Shown here piece after piece: positions 1-5,958 of a stretch of 7,254 nucleotides of DNA. The position numbers and the translations under genes were made by a program. The notes under the pieces are model-generated. The model ran no database searches. It saw only the letters and a list, made by a program, of their open reading frames with translations, and had not been told where the DNA came from. The DNA is taken from assembly GCA_946403735.1 (NCBI GenBank), contig CAMJAZ010000073.1:1-7254 (forward strand). Reading direction: 5' to 3'. The DNA comes from an uncultured Selenomonadales bacterium (GTDB taxonomy: Bacteria; Bacillota; Negativicutes; Selenomonadales; Selenomonadaceae). The stretch's first letter is position 1. Each line of letters starts with the position of its first letter.

Positions 1-149
1 CTGAACGTATGCATACATTTATGCCTGGCTTGATTATCGCCGACGTACTGGCAAAACGTTTTGGCAGTCACGATATTTTATTTAGCGATTCTGGCGTTAG
101 GGAAGGTTACATTTATTCAAAAATTTTAACGAACGAAGAACTGTTTTAA
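1..149 (+). CDS. Ppx/GppA family phosphatase, C-terminal end (partial)
   Basis: The reading frame open from the left edge (first full codon at base 3) gives 48 residues and ends in TAA at 147-149. The segment PGLIIADVLAKRF followed by ILFSDSGVREGYIY matches the closing part of the actin-like fold in exopolyphosphatase / guanosine pentaphosphatase proteins, where the usual form is a 'VSDxGLREG' strand and turn. Family members release phosphate from polyphosphate or from pppGpp. The chain stops about 14 residues after the REG motif, so this is the short single-domain form (about 300 residues in the family) without the C-terminal HD-like domain of E. coli Ppx. The active-site part lies outside the window, so Ppx and GppA cannot be told apart. 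No hairpin terminator is visible after the stop; heptamer repeats start six bases later. Confidence 0.8.
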   Translation, partial: ERMHTFMPGLIIADVLAKRFGSHDILFSDSGVREGYIYSKILTNEELF

Positions 150-154
150 TTAGG

Positions 155-182
155 AATGCGTAATGCGTAATTCGGAATTGAT
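155..182. repeat. Heptamer short tandem repeat (AATGCGT type)
   Basis: After the ppx-like stop there are two exact copies of AATGCGT (155-161, 162-168), then the degenerate units AATTCGG (169-175) and AATTGAT (176-182). AATGCGTAATTCG (162-174) differs by one base from the unit repeated inside cobB at 1558-1590. This marks a dispersed 7-bp-period repeat family rather than chance AT-richness. Confidence 0.6.
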
Positions 183-212
183 TGTTAATTTTGGAAGGAA
201 TTGGAACAAGCT

Positions 213-956
213 ATGAGTGGTGGAGAAAATTATTTCGCTGGCGCACTATTTTTTTCGCTGGTAACTTTCGGCACAATTATAAAAATTGACGGCATTGAAG
301 GTTTAGCGTTGGGCGTCGTTGGTGCATTTTTAGCGGGACTTTTTCTGCGCCAAGCTTTAAGCCAAATGGTTGACAACGCTGAAGAAAATAATCATAAACT
401 TGAACTTCAAATTCAAGAGTTGAAAAAAATCATCGGCGATTCAAACTCAAACGTTTCCGCGTCAAGCGCTCTGCAAGTTGCTGAAATTTCCGCGCTCGTC
501 AATCAAAATATTCAAGACTTTGAAAAGCGCCTTATCGAATTGGAAACCGTTGCCGAAAATAACGCGGCGATTCGTACTGCGGCAAAAAAAATTGAGGAGA
601 ATACCTCCGCAATGTGTTTCACGCTTAAAACTTTGGCTGATTTACTTCCTGCCGAACTTCAAAAAATTAGCGCTGATGAAAATCTTAATCGACAGACGCT
701 TTTAACGGCGGCTAACGTTTTGCAGACGCTTGATACATTGCTGAAAAATCGTGACTTCCAAAAAGAAATTTCTGAAATGGCACACGTCAACGCCGAAGTT
801 TTCGACCAAAATAAAAATCTTATCGACGCCGCGAAAAATTTAAATGACGCCGTCGACAACTTAAAATTTATCAGTGAACAGTTGCTGACTAGTACTGCTA
901 ATCTTCGCGCAGTTTTCCAAGAAGTTGAAAACGTCACTGACGTTTCCGAAAGTTGA
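213..956 (+). CDS. Hypothetical membrane-anchored coiled-coil protein
   Basis: I do not recognise this gene. From the ATG at 213 it encodes 247 residues. An in-frame TTG at 201 would add four residues, but the purine-rich AAGGA at 195-199 is one base from that TTG, whereas GGAA at 203-206 is six bases from the ATG, so I prefer 213. The N-terminus holds two hydrophobic stretches (about residues 7-25 and 30-49) joined by a short loop, probably a membrane hairpin. The rest, about residues 52-243, is almost purely helical: Glu/Lys/Asn/Ala-rich heptad-like sequence with few prolines and one cysteine. Inference: the helices form a long rod or coiled coil on one side of the membrane, perhaps a scaffold or a partner of an envelope machine. 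There are no catalytic motifs, and no HAMP or methyl-accepting hairpin that I can identify. The 3' end overlaps the convergent cobB by 23 bp. Confidence 0.7.
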   Translation: MSGGENYFAGALFFSLVTFGTIIKIDGIEGLALGVVGAFLAGLFLRQALSQMVDNAEENNHKLELQIQELKKIIGDSNSNVSASSALQVAEISALVNQNIQDFEKRLIELETVAENNAAIRTAAKKIEENTSAMCFTLKTLADLLPAELQKISADENLNRQTLLTAANVLQTLDTLLKNRDFQKEISEMAHVNAEVFDQNKNLIDAAKNLNDAVDNLKFISEQLLTSTANLRAVFQEVENVTDVSES

Positions 957-2313
957 ACGCCGCCTTTATAAAATTTTCAGCTAAACTTGTACAGCCCGCA
1001 AAATGTACGTGCAAGTACGACGCCACAACATTTTTATTCGCGTAGCCAGCACAATATTTTTCGCCCGTACGAAGTTTTTCACAGTTAAAAATTTTGTTCG
1101 TCAAGTCGCCAACTTCCTTTGAAAAGTGAAATTCATGAGCGTGAAATTTATCGCCGCGCTTGCCAATGATACAATCTTTTTCAATCGTCGCGTCAACGTA
1201 GCCAACCATTTGCAACTTGTCCGTCATCACGGCTTGCGTGGGAATGACGCCGCACATTTCAAAAATTTTTCCGTCAAAGTTCGTCAAACTTTCCATAAGG
1301 TACATATAGCCGCCGCATTCAGCGAAAATCGGCAAGCCATTATCAGCCGCCCGTTTAATATCGGCGCGGATTTTTTTATTGCCTTCCAACTGCGCGGCAA
1401 AATTTTCTGGATAGCCGCCGCCCAAAATTACGCCGTCCACTTTCGGCAAATTTTCATCGTGCAACGGACTGAAAAAAATTATTTCAGCGCCTAGCTTTTC
1501 AAGTTCACGCAAACTTTCAGCGTAATAAAAAGTGAACGCCTCATCACGCGCTATACCAATGCTTAATTCGTAATGCTTAATTCGTAATGAATTATTGTAA
1601 AAAATTTTTGGGGCAGAAAATTTTTCGCTGATAGAAATTAATTCGTCAAGGTTAATCTGCGCGGAAATTTTATCGCCAAGTTTTTCTACAACGTCAGCAA
1701 AATTATTTTCAGCTGCTTGTACCAATCCTAAATAACGTGACGGCATAACCATTTCATTATCACGTTTAACCGCACCAAAACTTTTTATGTCAAGTTTGTT
1801 AAGCGCGTCGACAATAATTTTTTCGTGACTAGCTGAACCAATTCGATTTAAAATCACTCCAGCAAGTTTAATATCTTTGTCGTATTCGCGGAAACCCAAC
1901 GCCGTCGCCGCAATGGAAGTTCCTGCGCTTTTCGCGTCGATAACTAAAATAACTGGCGCGTCCAAAAGTTTAGCAATTTCAGCCGTTGAACTAATTCCGC
2001 CGCGTCCACCGTCATAAAGTCCCATTACGCCTTCAATAATTGCAATGTCCGCGTCGCCAAATGTTGAGTAAAAAATTTCAGCCAGCTTTTCAGTACCGAC
2101 AAGCCAGCTATCAAGATTTTGTGAACGACGCCCTGCCGCTATTTCGTGAAAGCCCGTGTCAATATAATCTGGTCCAACTTTGTACGCTTGAACTTTCAGC
2201 CCACGTTTCCTAAGTGCCGCGATAATCCCACAAGTTATAGTAGTTTTGCCAGCGCCGCTATGTGTCGCCGCGATTATCAGTCGTGGAAAATTTTTCAACT
2301 TCATCACCTTCAT
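934..2313 (-). CDS. cbiA: Cobyrinate a,c-diamide synthase (CobB/CbiA)
   Basis: A 459-residue ATP- and glutamine-dependent amidase of cobalamin synthesis, which amidates the a and c carboxylates of (hydrogeno)cobyrinic acid. The N-terminal P-loop domain has THSGAGKTT (residues 17-25), KVGPDYID (45-52) and EGVMGLYDG (94-102). The C-terminal class I glutaminase domain starts near 252 with GIARDEAFTFYY, followed by LGGGYPE (297-303), the nucleophile Cys333 in AECGGYMYL and the histidine region YLHVHFAG (433-440). Length matches the family (about 450-460). Three starts are possible: ATG 2313, ATG 2304, or TTG 2298. GAAGG at 2305-2309 is about six bases from the TTG but only about 0-2 bases from ATG 2304, so the true N-terminus may be shorter. 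Residues 242-252, in the interdomain linker, are translated from a heptamer repeat. There are no other cobalamin genes in the window, and no cobalamin riboswitch is visible upstream. Ni-sirohydrochlorin amidase (CfbB) is a less likely alternative. Confidence 0.93.
   Translation of the reverse strand: MKVMKLKNFPRLIIAATHSGAGKTTITCGIIAALRKRGLKVQAYKVGPDYIDTGFHEIAAGRRSQNLDSWLVGTEKLAEIFYSTFGDADIAIIEGVMGLYDGGRGGISSTAEIAKLLDAPVILVIDAKSAGTSIAATALGFREYDKDIKLAGVILNRIGSASHEKIIVDALNKLDIKSFGAVKRDNEMVMPSRYLGLVQAAENNFADVVEKLGDKISAQINLDELISISEKFSAPKIFYNNSLRIKHYELSIGIARDEAFTFYYAESLRELEKLGAEIIFFSPLHDENLPKVDGVILGGGYPENFAAQLEGNKKIRADIKRAADNGLPIFAECGGYMYLMESLTNFDGKIFEMCGVIPTQAVMTDKLQMVGYVDATIEKDCIIGKRGDKFHAHEFHFSKEVGDLTNKIFNCEKLRTGEKYCAGYANKNVVASYLHVHFAGCTSLAENFIKAAFNFRKRQ
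1558..1590. repeat. 14-bp (2 x 7) tandem repeat inside cobB
   Basis: Two exact copies of AATGCTTAATTCGT (1558-1571 and 1572-1585) are followed by AATGA. Each copy is two heptamers (AATGCTT, AATTCGT) related to those at 155-182. On the coding (minus) strand, heptamers such as AATTAAG are identical to units after the PBP gene (4706-4712, 4744-4750). The repeat is translated in frame as CobB residues 242-252 (SLRIKHYELSI). Confidence 0.75.
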
Positions 2314-2369
2314 TACAAATTTTAAATTCTTAAAATAAATCTTTCAAGAAATGTTTTTAATAAAAATGA

Positions 2370-2400
2370 CTTGTACGAAAAAATTTTGTCGACGTGTCAA
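2370..2400 (-). promoter_or_regulatory. Candidate promoter of cobB
   Basis: On the minus strand a perfect -35 box TTGACA lies at 2400-2395. The best -10 match is TACAAG at 2375-2370, a long 19-bp spacing and a weak hexamer, so only the -35 is convincing. It would give a leader of roughly 50 bases. Confidence 0.35.
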
Positions 2401-2415
2401 GATAGTTGTGATAAA
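2386..2415 (+). promoter_or_regulatory. Candidate promoter of the PBP1A-type gene
   Basis: TTGTCG (2386-2391) is followed 18 bp later by GATAAA (2410-2415), with a TG at 2407-2408 that could act as an extended -10. Transcription would start near 2422, giving a leader of about 20 bases that is mostly the ribosome binding site GGGAGGG (2424-2430). Its -35 lies within 10 bp of the opposing TTGACA, so the two divergent promoters would compete or be co-regulated. Confidence 0.4.
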
Positions 2416-2441
2416 ATCTGCGCGGGAGGGATTTTATTTTT

Positions 2442-4706
2442 ATGTCTGACTCAAATGAAAAAGACGCCGCTTCTACGTCTCGCGAAAAAAGAATCGTTGC
2501 ACGTAAAAGGTTGTCACTCTTTTTAAAAATTTTATTTGGACTCATACTTTTTCTTTTAGTAACTGGCATAGGCGTTGCCATAGGATTTTTTACAGCAAAT
2601 ATAAATACCAAGCCTGACATCGCAACTGACATTTTGCCGCCCGCGTCGTCGCAAATTTACGATTCAGCTGGCAATGAAATTGCTAACATTCACGCCGTAG
2701 AAAATCGAATGCCCGTTAAGATTGAGCAAGTGCCGAAAGATTTGCAAAATGCTTTTATAGCCGTTGAAGATAATCGTTTCTACGAACACAAAGGCGTTGA
2801 CCCAAAAGGTTTAATGCGTGCTTTCTATGCAAATTTAATGGAACAAGATATTGCTGAAGGCGGCTCGACGATAACTCAACAGCTGGCGAAAAATGCCTAC
2901 TTGACGCAGGAACGTACTTTTAAGCGTAAAATTCAAGAAATCTTTTTAGCATTGCAGATTGAAAAGCAGTACACTAAGCAGGAAATTCTTGAAATGTATA
3001 TGAATCAAATTTATTTTGGTCAAGGCGCATATGGTGTACAGGCGGCGGCGAAAATTTATTTCGATAAAAATGTTGAGGATTTAAACTTGTCGGAATGTGC
3101 ACTTTTAGCTGGCATTCCGAAAAGTCCAAATTACTATTCGCCGTTTAACAACACTAAGGCGGCAATCGAACGCCGTGACTTAGTACTGGATCAAATGGTT
3201 AAGTATCATTACATCAGCCCAAGTGAGGCGCGGGAGGCTAAACAGTTTGAATTGGTTTTCGCCCCGCCGAATCGTCCTGAAGAGCAGAAAGACGCAATGT
3301 ATTTCATAAACTACGTGACAAATGTTATGATTGAGAAGTACGGAGCGGACGCGCTTTACAAGGAAGGCTTGAAAATTTACACGACGATTGATTTAGACGT
3401 TCAACGTATGGCGGAACAGGCGTTGTTGACTTACCTTCCCGATTATTACACTGACGCTAACGGCGTAGTTCAACCGCAAGGCGCTATCGTAGCTATTGAT
3501 CCAAAAACTGGCTACGTTAAAGCAATGGTAGGCGGTCGCGGTACAGACCAATTCAACCGCGCGTCAATGGCGGAACGTCAACCTGGTTCAGCCTTCAAGC
3601 CGTTTGTATTTGTCGCGGCATTAGAAAATAATTTTACACCTGACACAGTCATTGAGGACAGCCCAATTACGATTGACGGTTGGTCGCCGCAAAATGATAG
3701 CGGAAGATTTTCTGGTAGCGTCACAATGCGTACAGCTGCAACTTTTTCAATGAACGTGCCAACTGTAAAAATTGCGTACCAACTCGGAATGTACAAGCCT
3801 ATTCAGTACGCCTACGATATGGGCATTTCGACTTTTGAGTTAGACAATCCCGAAATGAATGACTATAACTATTCAACTGCGCTGGGCGGCTTGACACGTG
3901 GAGTAACACCGCTTGAACTTACTAACGCTTACTGTACCTTCGCTAACGGTGGCGTATTTATTCCGCACATTGTCATAACGAAAGTTTTAGACCGCAACGG
4001 AAATATTTTAGAAGAAGCCGTCCCCGAAGGTCGACAAGTTGTGACGCCGCAAAGTGCCGCTAGCTTGACGAGTATGTTAGAAGATGTTATAAAGCGCGGA
4101 ACTGGTCGAAGTGCCAACATTGGACGCCCTGCCGCAGGTAAAACTGGAACAACTAGCGATTATCACGACGCATGGTTTGTCGGCTACACGCCCGATTTAG
4201 TTGCAGGTGTTTGGGTCGGCAATGATGATAACACGCCAACTGATGGCATTATGGGCGGCGGCATTCCCGCGTTGATTTGGAGTATGTTTATGCAAAACGC
4301 TTTAATCAATACGCCTGTTCACGACTTCGACGAAATGGTTATTGAACAGCGCGGGCAAGAAGTTGGACCTGTTGGAACTTCGCGCGATGAAGGTTATTAT
4401 TCGCGTCAAGAAGAGAATAACGATACATATTCTGGCGGCGGTGAAAATTACGATTCACAATCGAATTATTCAAATGATAATTATTCTGGCGGTCAAGATA
4501 ATAGCAACGCTACAACTTATCCTGACGCTACAGGCTACAATCCTGGCTATCGTACGGAAGAGCCGCGATATGATGACGCGCCGCTTTATGATCCTGCGCG
4601 GGATAATCCAGAGCCGATTTATGAAGAGCCGCAACCTTATGACGGCGGACAAGGTTATAATGATATACCTTCCCCAAATGACAGCAACGACAAAGGGAGA
4701 AATTGA
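2442..4706 (+). CDS. Class A penicillin-binding protein (PBP1A type)
   Basis: A 754-residue bifunctional peptidoglycan synthase: it polymerises lipid II into glycan strands and cross-links the stem peptides. A basic cytoplasmic N-terminus precedes one membrane span (about 26-51). The GT51 transglycosylase motifs are in order: EDNRFYEHKG with catalytic Glu109, GGSTITQQLAKN (140-151), RKIQEIFLALQIE (162-174), EILEMYMNQIYFG (181-193) and LAGIPKSPNYYSP (222-234). The transpeptidase motifs are SxxK at Ser383-Lys386, SMN at 436-438 and KTGT at 567-570, so both active sites look intact. From about residue 640 onward there is a roughly 115-residue low-complexity tail rich in Tyr, Asn, Asp, Gly and Ser, outside the membrane. 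The start is supported by GGGAGGG at 2424-2430, 11 bases before the ATG. The gene is a single unit, divergent from cobB. Confidence 0.96.
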   Translation: MSDSNEKDAASTSREKRIVARKRLSLFLKILFGLILFLLVTGIGVAIGFFTANINTKPDIATDILPPASSQIYDSAGNEIANIHAVENRMPVKIEQVPKDLQNAFIAVEDNRFYEHKGVDPKGLMRAFYANLMEQDIAEGGSTITQQLAKNAYLTQERTFKRKIQEIFLALQIEKQYTKQEILEMYMNQIYFGQGAYGVQAAAKIYFDKNVEDLNLSECALLAGIPKSPNYYSPFNNTKAAIERRDLVLDQMVKYHYISPSEAREAKQFELVFAPPNRPEEQKDAMYFINYVTNVMIEKYGADALYKEGLKIYTTIDLDVQRMAEQALLTYLPDYYTDANGVVQPQGAIVAIDPKTGYVKAMVGGRGTDQFNRASMAERQPGSAFKPFVFVAALENNFTPDTVIEDSPITIDGWSPQNDSGRFSGSVTMRTAATFSMNVPTVKIAYQLGMYKPIQYAYDMGISTFELDNPEMNDYNYSTALGGLTRGVTPLELTNAYCTFANGGVFIPHIVITKVLDRNGNILEEAVPEGRQVVTPQSAASLTSMLEDVIKRGTGRSANIGRPAAGKTGTTSDYHDAWFVGYTPDLVAGVWVGNDDNTPTDGIMGGGIPALIWSMFMQNALINTPVHDFDEMVIEQRGQEVGPVGTSRDEGYYSRQEENNDTYSGGGENYDSQSNYSNDNYSGGQDNSNATTYPDATGYNPGYRTEEPRYDDAPLYDPARDNPEPIYEEPQPYDGGQGYNDIPSPNDSNDKGRN

Positions 4707-4760
4707 ATTAAGAATTTATTTGAATTTAGAATTTAGAATGAAGAATTAAGAATGAAGAAT
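4706..4760. repeat. Heptamer repeats after the PBP gene
   Basis: Starting in the PBP stop codon, AATnnnn units run with 7-bp phase: AATTAAG, AATTTAT, a three-base slip, then AATTTAG twice, AATGAAG, AATTAAG and AATGAAG (to 4757). The unit AATTAAG is also present on the cobB coding strand at 1558-1590. The array ends against the T-run that borders the MITE-like element. Confidence 0.65.
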
Positions 4761-4765
4761 TTTTT

Positions 4766-4920
4766 TAGGTGGTGTTGAATAAATAGAAAGGCTAAGAATT
4801 GTGGTAACGCGCGGCATTTCCCAGTAGCCCAAAAGCCGCAATGTTTTCTTTTGCTACTTTTCTTTTGCGCCAAAAGAAAAGTAGTTTATTTAAAAAATTT
4901 TAATTATTCAACACGTCCTA
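4766..4920. mobile_element. MITE-like non-coding element
   Basis: A 155-bp segment bounded by imperfect terminal inverted repeats: 4766-4782 and 4904-4920 match at 15 of 17 positions when one is reverse-complemented, including an uninterrupted 11-bp block (GTGTTGAATAA, 4772-4782, against 4904-4914). The outer ends read TAGG...CCTA, compatible with a TA-type target, but I see no longer flanking duplication. No open frame of note lies inside. Internal structure includes a GCGGC/GCCGC pair (4811-4815, 4835-4839), an 11-bp direct repeat TTTTCTTTTGC (4844-4854, 4858-4868) and a 14-bp perfect hairpin. Small size, terminal inverted repeats and no coding capacity are the marks of a miniature element moved by a transposase elsewhere; a REP-like or transcription-termination repeat is the alternative. 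Confidence 0.5.
4854..4884 (+). terminator. Strong hairpin, possible terminator after the PBP gene
   Basis: A perfect 14-bp inverted repeat (CTACTTTTCTTTTG, 4854-4867, and its complement at 4871-4884) closes on the three-base loop CGC. On the plus strand it is followed by TTTATTT, a moderate U-tract; on the minus strand the following bases are A-rich, so termination would act mainly on rightward transcripts from the PBP gene, 148 bases beyond its stop. The hairpin lies inside the MITE-like element, so termination may be incidental. Confidence 0.4.
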
Positions 4921-4989
4921 GCTAAAAAGAATTAAGAAATTTACAAGCTACAGGCTACAAGCTACAAGCTACTAGCTAAAAAGAATTAA
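4918..4989. repeat. 18-bp direct repeats enclosing TACAAGC heptamers
   Basis: CTAGCTAAAAAGAATTAA occurs exactly at 4918-4935 and again at 4972-4989. Between them, five heptamers in perfect 7-bp phase run from 4942 to 4976: TACAAGC, TACAGGC, TACAAGC, TACAAGC, TACTAGC. The left 18-mer overlaps the last three bases of the MITE-like element. The array ends 24 bases before manA, so it forms part of the manA leader or promoter region. Confidence 0.7.
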
Positions 4990-5013
4990 AAATTAAAAAT
5001 TCTGAAAGAGGTA

Positions 5014-5958
5014 ATGAAAATAAAGATTTTGAAACTTGCGCCTGCTTGCAAAAATTATTTATGGGGCGGACGAAGACTGATTGAAGATTACGGCATAAAA
5101 TACGACGGCAAAATTTTAGCGGAGGCGTGGACACTTTCTGCACACAAAGACGGCGCGTCGATTGTCGTTAATGGCAAGTACGCTGGAAAAACTTTTCGCG
5201 ATTATCTTGACGCAGAAGGTTTGAAAGTTTTGGGCGAACATTGCCGCCATTTTAAAGATTTTCCTATTCTGACGAAATTAATTGACGCGCAGGACAATTT
5301 ATCCATTCAAGTTCACCCGTCGGACGATTATGCGTTGAAGTATGAAGGGCAACTCGGCAAGCATGAAATGTGGTTTATCCTCGACGCCGCACCTGACGCT
5401 TTCATCTATCACGGCTTGAACCGCGCAGTTACGAAAGATGAACTTGCTGAACGAATCAAGGCTGGAACGTTACTTGAAATTTTGCGTAAAGTTCCAGTTC
5501 AACGCGGCGATTGTTACTTCATACCTGCGGGAACAATTCATTCCGTCGGTAAGGGAATTTTGCTAGCGGAGATTCAAGAGAACTCTAACGTTTCCTACCG
5601 CATTTACGATTACGATAGAGTTGGCGCGGACGGTAAGGCGCGGGAATTGCACGTTGACAAGGCTGTTGACGTAACAAACTTGATACCTATTGAGGACAAA
5701 AAAAATTGCCGCCACCTTGTAGCTTGCGAATATTTCACCGTCGACAAAATTTATTTGGACGGAAAAATTATTTCGCGGCTTGAAGGTACGGTAACTGCTG
5801 AAAGTTTTTTGAGTATTTTAATTTTAGACGGGCAAGGAAAAATTTCTAGCGGCGATGAAGTTTTAAGCTACAAGCGCGGCGATACATTTTTTATTCCTGC
5901 TGATTCCGGCAAGTGGACGTTAGAAGGTACGGCGGACGCGCTTTTAACTCGGTGTTAA
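5014..5958 (+). CDS. manA: Class I mannose-6-phosphate isomerase
   Basis: A 314-residue zinc-dependent cupin enzyme interconverting mannose 6-phosphate and fructose 6-phosphate, linking mannose use to glycolysis and supplying mannose 6-phosphate for GDP-mannose and surface glycans. Length and sequence fit the short Firmicutes form. YLWGG (15-19) opens the fold; the expected metal ligands are Gln99 and His101 in SIQVHPSD, Glu118 in GKHEMW and His176 in PAGTIHSVGKG; Arg196 in NVSYRIYDYDR is the likely active-site arginine. A second cupin-like half closes the chain. The ATG at 5014 has AGAGG only two bases upstream (5007-5011), unusually close, but MKIKILKLAP matches normal N-termini of the family and no better start is seen. 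It stands alone between the repeat-rich gap and a convergent lysR with no intergenic base. Confidence 0.93.
   Translation: MKIKILKLAPACKNYLWGGRRLIEDYGIKYDGKILAEAWTLSAHKDGASIVVNGKYAGKTFRDYLDAEGLKVLGEHCRHFKDFPILTKLIDAQDNLSIQVHPSDDYALKYEGQLGKHEMWFILDAAPDAFIYHGLNRAVTKDELAERIKAGTLLEILRKVPVQRGDCYFIPAGTIHSVGKGILLAEIQENSNVSYRIYDYDRVGADGKARELHVDKAVDVTNLIPIEDKKNCRHLVACEYFTVDKIYLDGKIISRLEGTVTAESFLSILILDGQGKISSGDEVLSYKRGDTFFIPADSGKWTLEGTADALLTRC

Noticed and set aside
201..212. TTG at 201 as start of the coiled-coil protein
   Set aside because: The purine-rich site is only one base away; the ATG at 213 has better spacing.
912..932. A terminator for cobB from GTTTTC/GAAAAC
   Set aside because: The stem is only six AT-rich base pairs, lies inside the opposing gene and has no U-tract on the minus strand.
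1126..1494. A 122-codon open frame on the plus strand within cobB
   Set aside because: It is antisense to the glutaminase domain, whose conserved motifs fix the real frame; the translation has no recognisable features.
2314..2441. A cobalamin riboswitch ahead of cobB
   Set aside because: The 128-bp gap is filled by divergent promoters and is AT-rich, with none of the conserved riboswitch core visible and too little room for the usual roughly 200-base element.
4342..4749. A 135-codon plus-strand frame overlapping the PBP tail and reaching into the gap
   Set aside because: Its Ile/Arg/Met-rich composition is a by-product of the repetitive tail codons and AT-rich repeats; it has no ribosome binding site and no motif.
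4942..4976. A CRISPR-like array
   Set aside because: The units are 7 bp with no spacers, so this is a simple tandem repeat.
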